Shown here one piece after another: positions 58,350 to 64,000 of a DNA stretch of 64,000 nt. Under the pieces are notes generated by a model. That model was not told the origin of the DNA. It made no database searches and saw only the letters and a program-made list of their open reading frames with translations. The stretch's first letter is position 1; every line of letters starts with the position of its first letter. A program made the position numbers and the translations under genes. The stretch comes from Diphasiastrum complanatum (taxonomy: Eukaryota > Streptophyta > Lycopodiopsida > Lycopodiales > Lycopodiaceae), in assembly GCA_029204225.1 (NCBI GenBank), contig CM055094.1:4826063-4890062 (forward strand), in the 5' to 3' direction.

Positions 58350-58789
58350 GATTATATTTCAATTTATTTGAGTTATGTTACAAAGATTTTAGATGTGTGC
58401 ATCTTGATTGGGCCAAGTGGGGTTGAAATAAAAGAGTATAGGAGTGCCAAATCTTGCAAATCGATATTCCTCTACTTAAATTTATATCATCATTTTGATT
58501 TTAGCGAAGCATTTGCATTGTGTTTTGAAATATCGATCCACAATAACAAGAATCACAAACAAATTTTAAAGATCTTGAACAATTTCGCCAAATCTAGCAA
58601 ATCAATATTCCTCTACTTGAATTTAGCTCATCAATATTTAACATCAAACTACCCTTAAGTGAAAGTAACAACTTCATCATGTTCTACATAAAAACCAAGC
58701 AATGTTCTAGTTCAAAGAATACAAAGAAAGAGAGAGCCAAATTATCAACAACAAGAAACCTATAGTCAAGGGAGCTGGATGCTAAGAGA
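58350..58789. other. 3' flank of the SABATH gene
   Basis: AT-rich. It contains two related blocks (near 58440-58505 and 58585-58650) sharing GC(A/C)AAATC(T/G), TTCCTCTACTT and CATCA. It probably includes the SABATH 3' UTR. No other gene is seen. Confidence 0.4.
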
Positions 58790-61373
58790 TCAAGTGCGAA
58801 CAAGAGAGATGATAGTCATGATAGAGGATAATGCACTACTCTTCAACAAATCCATTTGCTCTGGTGCTGCAGCTAGTCGTTCTACTCGCCGGAACAGCTG
58901 ATGAGTCAGATCCCTGCCAATTTGTGCCTCCAGCAGTGGACTGAACAAGCTTCTTGTGAAAGCTGCTATCCACTTTCCATGAGCTACTGGGTTTTCTAGA
59001 TTTTGCCAAGCTACCATATCCAATAATTTAGGGGAGGCTTCGTTGTCGATAACATGAATGCTGAATGCTCCTGACTCCTTTACAGCTTGCTCGATTTCTT
59101 TTACACTCCGCATGTATACAGGTGCGTTGAATGCATCTCTTGTTGAGATGTCTACTAGACCCTGCCAGCTCAAAACCGCAGCAATTCATGCACAAGGTTG
59201 TTGCTCACTTCCATGATTATATAATCGTAAAGGCATAGTAAATATGTAGAAGCAATGAGCATAATGAATATATGGGTTGGGTAGATTACCTCGTTTGCCA
59301 TTTCCTCCCAGGCATCGTCTATCTGCTTAGCCAAGTGACACCACAAAGTAGTTGCATCGTTACAGCCGGTTGAAACGGAGTGAATTGCTGCCGGATTTTC
59401 TTCTGAATGTTCGTGGCTGCCTGATAGAATAAATAGGACTCCTCCGGAGACCATCTCGCAAGCTCGATGATTTAGAAAGGTCACCAGATCTTTGTGTGCC
59501 TGTTCAGCATAGGCCTGTCTGGTATCTCTATTTGCGTTACAGATCCACACACTTCCTTTGTTCCATGAAGGCGAACTTTCCTCTTGGACTTCAGAAGGTA
59601 CCTGTCCCATCAACAGTTAGATGGAACTCTCAAGTAGGTAAATTTTGATAGATCATAATTTTGTTTGTACCTGTAAATTCAATCAATGCATACTAGGCAA
59701 ACGAAACTATGACACGCAGCAATCAAGTAATCAAAACATTCATCATGGAAAGCAAGATATCTGTAGTACGCAGAAAACACGAAATTCGGAAATCAAAAGG
59801 TACTTGATACATTCTATCCTTGGGTACATATTCACCTCAACAGGTGTCACCCAAGAAAATGCACATCTATGCACATCTGTATGTGCCAAGAACCTACTTA
59901 CTTATGGCTGCCCAATCTACCTTTGGGCACATGCGTTACATAACCGTCAACTCGTTTCACACTATACTGACTTTAAACTAAACGGTTTTACAAGTGATCT
60001 AACAAATTTTACATCTTTGTACGAAGTAGATTGTTGTGTTCATACATATGGTTTGATTTTTTTATTAACAGTAAATCAAGAGTAATTCTTTGCTCGGGAA
60101 CAAAACTTTGTCTCCAAAATATTATCTTCATAATAAAACTAAACCAGAACTTCTGTACATTCTGGAATATAACTTTTCGATAAGTGAAGAGCGTGCTTCT
60201 TAAGTTGGATATCAACTTTCTGCGCAGGCGACTATCAATTACATATGCTTCACACATTAAATTCAGTATTCGATTGGGCTTCTTGGTTGATTGAACCAGC
60301 AAGAAATAATATAAGATTGTTATCCGTGGAAAACAGAAATTTAGTTACCATACAACTTACAAGTTGAAGCTGAGATTCAATACGACTTCCCAATTTTCAT
60401 TCATGAAGGATCTTGATGAAAAGTTGCCACTATGGCATCGTCTTTCAATTACCGATTAAGTGATACGTCAGATTATGAAAAGTTCAATAATACAGCCCTG
60501 TATTACGTCGGATTAGCCTCTTTGAACGGGCTCGAAGAATCCTTTGACTTGCTTGTTAGGTGCAATCTATAAATCACAAAATAGTTTTCTGCACTAGACT
60601 GAAATTTTTACATGTTTCCAGATCTGTCTAGTCATACAATTTATTCACTAACAGCTCGATTTTTTGTTGGGACTATGATTTCCGTAGATTTTGGATCGTT
60701 AGTGCAGCTAACTAACGTGGTGTAATCTTAAAATGTGATTGTAGTGAGAAATTGGTTACTGAAATTCCAAACTGTCATGCATTAACGAACTATGTCAAAG
60801 TAAAAAGTGCCGCTGAGATGACTGCGGCTCAATAAGGACCAAACTTCTTACCTTTGAGAGCCAGTGCACAGACCCATAAGCAACCACTACATGCAAGCTT
60901 TTGCTGGGAAACAGACGCTTGTAGAAAGAGCCAGGGACGCCAGCAACAAAGTAGGATCGTTTTCTCAAATCATTGGCACCATCACAGGAACTGCCAATGT
61001 AGTTAGGGAGCATCATACCGAACAAAGTATTGAAGTCATTAGACGGAAGGTCCACAAAGAAAGCTTGAAAATCCGGCAGTTCTGCTCTCTCTGCTCCAAA
61101 CCTTCTTTGCAGTTTGTTGACCACGGAGTTCACCGCAGTGACGGTATTAGTGCCCACTGAGCATCCCAAATCAGCGATGTGCAAAGGACCCTCTTCTGCT
61201 GAGGGGAGCTGAAACATATCCAGCGCTTGCATCAGAAATCTTTCAACAAACTGGATTCCTGCAGCTTGGAGGGAGGAATTGTTTGCATAGCTATGAGCTC
61301 CTGAGCCGCCATTCATGCTGAGGTGCCTCTCTAGGGGAACAGAGGTGATGGAACAGATGGGCATGGTCGCCAT
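58790..61373 (-). CDS. SABATH family carboxyl methyltransferase, three exons
   Basis: SABATH enzymes transfer a methyl group from S-adenosylmethionine to small carboxylic acids (salicylate, jasmonate, indole-acetate, gibberellins). Exons on the minus strand are 61373-60852, 59601-59290 and 59161-58790, all phase 0 with GT-AG borders. They total 1206 nt (401 aa), close to the family's usual 360-400. Start MATMPIC; the family signature MNGGSGAHSYANNSSLQ lies at residues 20-36. The SAM-binding motif IADLGCSVGTNT is at 66-77, VDLPSNDFNTLF at 107-118, and the substrate-pocket VHWLS at 169-173. Exon 2 has NKGSVW and GGVLFIL. Exon 3 begins GLVD and has DAFNAPVYMRSVKEIE and SGAFSI. The frame is intact. 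The substrate cannot be told from sequence alone. The second ATG (codon 4) is an alternative start. Intron 1 (1250 bp) holds unrelated short frames. Confidence 0.93.
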
Positions 61374-61413
61374 CGCCTCCAGCTGCTCGATGCTCCTCGA
61401 TTACTCTCCTCGC

Positions 61414-61419
<6 letters not shown>

Positions 61420-61450
<31 letters not shown>
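61420..61450 (-). repeat. GA repeat in the SABATH 5' leader
   Basis: Thirty-one bases of CT on the plus strand (GA in the transcript), 47 bases upstream of the start codon. GA-rich leaders and promoters are common in plants and can bind BPC/GAGA factors; here that role is inference. Confidence 0.9.
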
Positions 61451-61454
<4 letters not shown>

Positions 61455-61489
61455 GCTCGCTCTCTGTTATTATTTTTTCTACTATTGCT

Positions 61490-61502
61490 GTATATAAATA
61501 TA
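61490..61502 (-). promoter_or_regulatory. TATA box of the SABATH gene
   Basis: On the minus strand the sequence reads TATATTTATATAC about 120 bases before the ATG. Transcription would then start near 61460-61465, just before the GA repeat. It is the only TATA-like element at a suitable distance. Confidence 0.5.
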
Positions 61503-61620
61503 CATATAGTGAGAGCACAAAAAGGGGTGCTAGAAGCCTAGAAGCCTAGAGTGTGGTGTCTCTAGCTTAGTAGGTTTGTGGCGGCACTAGTAGCTCCACG
61601 TTATTGTGAAGATTTGTTAA

Positions 61621-61731
61621 AAGCTGAGATGTCACTCTTACGCAAATTTTAGCATTAAATATGAGTTTTTTTTTAAGCTGAGACGTCACTCTTAGGCAAA
61701 TTTTAGCATTAAATATGAGTTTTTTTTTTTT
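61621..61731. repeat. Two tandem copies of a ~54-bp unit
   Basis: 61621-61674 and 61675-61731 each read AAGCTGAGA(T/C)GTCACTCTTA, then (C/G)GCAAATTTTAGCATTAAAT, then ATGAG and a T run. They differ at two or three positions plus T-run length. Confidence 0.95.
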
Positions 61732-61788
61732 AATTTTTGAATAATCCGCATAAAAAAAAGTCAAGCTTTTCGTAATGTGTATACATCA

Positions 61789-61979
61789 CTTTTTTTTTTT
61801 TGGATACAGAGTTACACCACTAGTGGGTTATACAATATATACAGCCTTGCCACACCATCTGGGCAATGCCAAGAGCGGAGCAAGCTCCTTACAATGTCAC
61901 TACACAACGGCTGGGATTTGAGCCTACGCCATGCTGATCGCAGTCAACCACTCTACCCAAGCACCGCGCTGCAATGGAC
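61789..61979 (-). mobile_element. tRNA-derived SINE with perfect 9-bp target-site duplication
   Basis: The 191-bp element is flanked by TATACATCA at 61780-61788 and again at 61980-61988. On the minus strand it starts AGTCCATTGCAGCGCGG. It has an A-box-like TGGGTAGAGTGG followed by a B box GGCTCAAATCC (61914-61924, near the RNA polymerase III consensus GGTTCGANTCC), about 36 bases apart, and ends in CC plus a poly-A tail (plus-strand T run at 61791-61800). There is no coding capacity. Such elements are mobilised by LINE machinery. It lies about 420 bp upstream of the SABATH start codon. Confidence 0.85.
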
Positions 61980-62005
61980 TATACATCAACTTCTTATTAT
62001 TGTTA

Positions 62006-62006
<1 letters not shown>

Positions 62007-62038
<32 letters not shown>
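62007..62038. repeat. (TG)16 microsatellite
   Basis: Uninterrupted TG run 18 bases beyond the right target-site duplication of the SINE. Confidence 0.97.
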
Positions 62039-62039
<1 letters not shown>

Positions 62040-62040
62040 A

Positions 62041-64000
62041 CCATCTCTACAATACATCTTTGATTCTTTAGGTGTTTTCACGGTTAGTTCTTTTACTCCA
62101 GAAATATACAAAAGAAAAGCTATGATTATCATTTCTTACAAAGATTTATTCTCTCCTTAAGGAGTATATTGACCTCGATAAGTGTGACTTGCATCTAAAT
62201 GAGAGGATGGTCGAGTGCACCATCTTGACTGGGAGTATTCTACAAATTGCTATTGTAGTGGACCACGACAAAGTTTTAGAAAATTTATGTCTTTCTTCTA
62301 AGGTTCATCCTCCATCAATGAGGCTTAAGCATTGCAAAAATGGAGGCTAATTGTCCAAGTTTGAGTTTAGTATCGAATCTAGTGCCAAAGAATCACGTAT
62401 TAGTCAAGTCAATTCTCTAATACTCAATTGCGCACCTATATACTAGCCCAACAATGGTTTGTACCGTTTTTTCTATGATGTCTTTTCCTAGGATTCTCCA
62501 TCATCATCAACTTGGAGAATCTCATTTGTCTACATTCTTTTTTTATTTCCTTTTACGATTGTCTAAATTTTTGTTTCAATTTCTAGATACATGCTATCTC
62601 CAACTAATATGTATTATTAATCTATGTTCTAATAAAGGAGTTAAGATTCTTTTCTTGTTTGTCTGCATTCTATTTTATTCCCTAGACACATGTCACCTCC
62701 AAGTATGTCGATTTATGTTCCAATCATGTTTGATTCCCTTAATTATTATGCATTCTTGTTTGATTCCCTAGATAAAAATTCTCTAGAAATATTAGTTTTT
62801 TGTTGTTAGGTAGTATCTATAGTCTTTGTCATTGTGACCACATGTTGTAAAGCTTAAGTGGGTGCAACAAATAATATGTCCCAAAAGACTCAAATGACTG
62901 ACCTTTCTAAAGTTGAGAGATGAGAAAAATAACACATATCTATCTATTTAGCAACATATTTAAACTAAAGCATTTTTAATATGTCAAAAATATTTACAAC
63001 AAAATATGTTAACTAATGTGTAGAAAAAAAATAGAAATCACATATATAAGATTTGAACCTATAAATTTGTGCATAAAAAAACACAAATCATAGTTGTGTA
63101 GCCTCACAATAGCCATCGAAATAAGTGAGACAATGCAACACATACTCTAACACATACTACATACCTTGACAAGATGTCGTTGGAGAACGTGAAATTTTTT
63201 GAAACTATAAATGAAGGAGAGACTCGTATTTTCAAAAACTTTTACGATTTTTTGGTAATTCACCTTAATTTTGAATCTTAAATTTTGTAATTAATTGATT
63301 ATTTGTAAAATGTTACATTTGCAAATGTTTTAAATTTGAGATGAGTATTCTTAAAATTTTGTATTCAAATCACCAAAAAGTACAGAAATCAGATTCATGC
63401 AATTTGTTATGATGAATAATAAATGTTTAAGTATGTAGATTATAAATTTTGAGAAATATTTACTTAAAAGTTTTCAAAAATATGCAATTTAAAAGATTTC
63501 AATATTTTTTTGAAAGCTTGTTTGCAATTTTGCATTAAGATTTTAGCATTTGTAAAAATATTGCAAATTGTCAAAATTAAAAACTCAATGCCTATATATT
63601 ATCCAATATCAATCAGTTCAAATAATACAAAAATTGATTTAGAACGCAAAATCTTTTGAAATGGGTCAAAATCTTATGAAAGAGTAGCCATTTAGTAGTT
63701 TGTAAATTTTGCCCAAAAACAATTTTTTGCATAAAACCTTCTCAAATTTCACAAAAACATGCATTTTGACTCGAAATAAAATCGAAATTTTTATTATGTA
63801 AACAAAATACATAAATATTTAGCATTTTCAATAGTCTATATTAACATTTTACAAATTATAACTCGTAAAATAGGTTTAAAGCATTACATAAGAAATCCAC
63901 AAAATCTAAAAAACAGTAAAAATATTTTTGATATTAGACTTTTACAATTCAAATTCCATGGAGTTTTCACTGACTCTTCTCAACTCAATGCTTGATATAT
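62041..64000. other. Intergenic, AT-rich, no gene recognised
   Basis: A phrase around TTCCCTAGA(T/C)ACA, with CATG(C/T)(T/C)A(T/C)CTCCAA after it, recurs between 62575 and 62775, suggesting a short tandem repeat. From about 62900 the sequence is very AT-rich, with recurrent AAATTTT and AAAATATTT words and no coding frames. No element ends were found. Confidence 0.4.

Noticed and set aside
59645-60085. 146-aa plus-strand frame
   Set aside because: It lies inside intron 1 of the SABATH gene on the other strand, with no recognisable motif.
61789-61979. A tRNA gene
   Set aside because: A and B boxes are present but there is no acceptor stem pairing, and it has a poly-A tail and target-site duplication, so it is a SINE.

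Overview
The window is nuclear DNA from a land plant. It has AT-rich intergenic sequence, many degenerate LTR retrotransposons (Ty1/copia and Ty3/gypsy), long CT/GA and CA/GT microsatellites, GT-AG introns, and two intact plant-family genes. I cannot name the species. The compact introns and the divergent SABATH and YTH sequences would fit a seed-free vascular plant such as a fern, but this is a guess.

Only two genes look intact. The first is a nine-exon YTH-domain (ECT/YTHDF type) m6A reader on the minus strand (8987-12681, 685 aa predicted). The second is a three-exon SABATH methyltransferase on the minus strand (58790-61373, 401 aa predicted), with a GA-repeat 5' leader and a TATA box. A possible third gene of unknown function lies at 27153-30393 (three exons, all phase 0, 180 aa). 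The genes are not organised together; each is an island among repeats.

The rest is layered mobile-element debris. From left to right: an unknown degraded reading frame (1.8-3.1 kb); copia fragment A with its 3' LTR (3.2-5.7 kb, minus), abutting a plus-strand primer-binding site; a Ty3 chromovirus integrase tail with chromodomain (7.6-8.5 kb); a palindromic LTR/PBS junction (17.5 kb); a spliced, broken, transposon-like C-x2-C protein gene (19.5-20.8 kb) converging on an unknown minus-strand reading frame (21.3-22.3 kb) that has a small MITE-like element upstream; a non-coding repeat family (24-29.5 kb); copia LTR/PBS debris and an integrase fragment B (33-34.4 kb); a tandem satellite of about 120 bp units, each with a short palindrome (34.5-36.4 kb); and fragments that include an NIF/FCP1-like phosphatase pseudogene (36.5-41.8 kb).

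A minus-strand gypsy element (43.4-54.2 kb) is split by copia C (47501-53316, plus). A related copia D (56.1-58.35 kb, minus) sits downstream of the SABATH gene. A tRNA-derived SINE with a perfect 9-bp target-site duplication lies upstream of the SABATH gene (61.8-62.0 kb).

I found no single new functional system. The most unusual structures are the palindrome satellite, the copia element whose two terminal repeats are different slices of its LTR, the PBS-centred hairpin, the MITE with G-boxes in its ends, and the spliced C-x2-C gene. All splice models were derived by eye from reading frame, phase and splice-site motifs.
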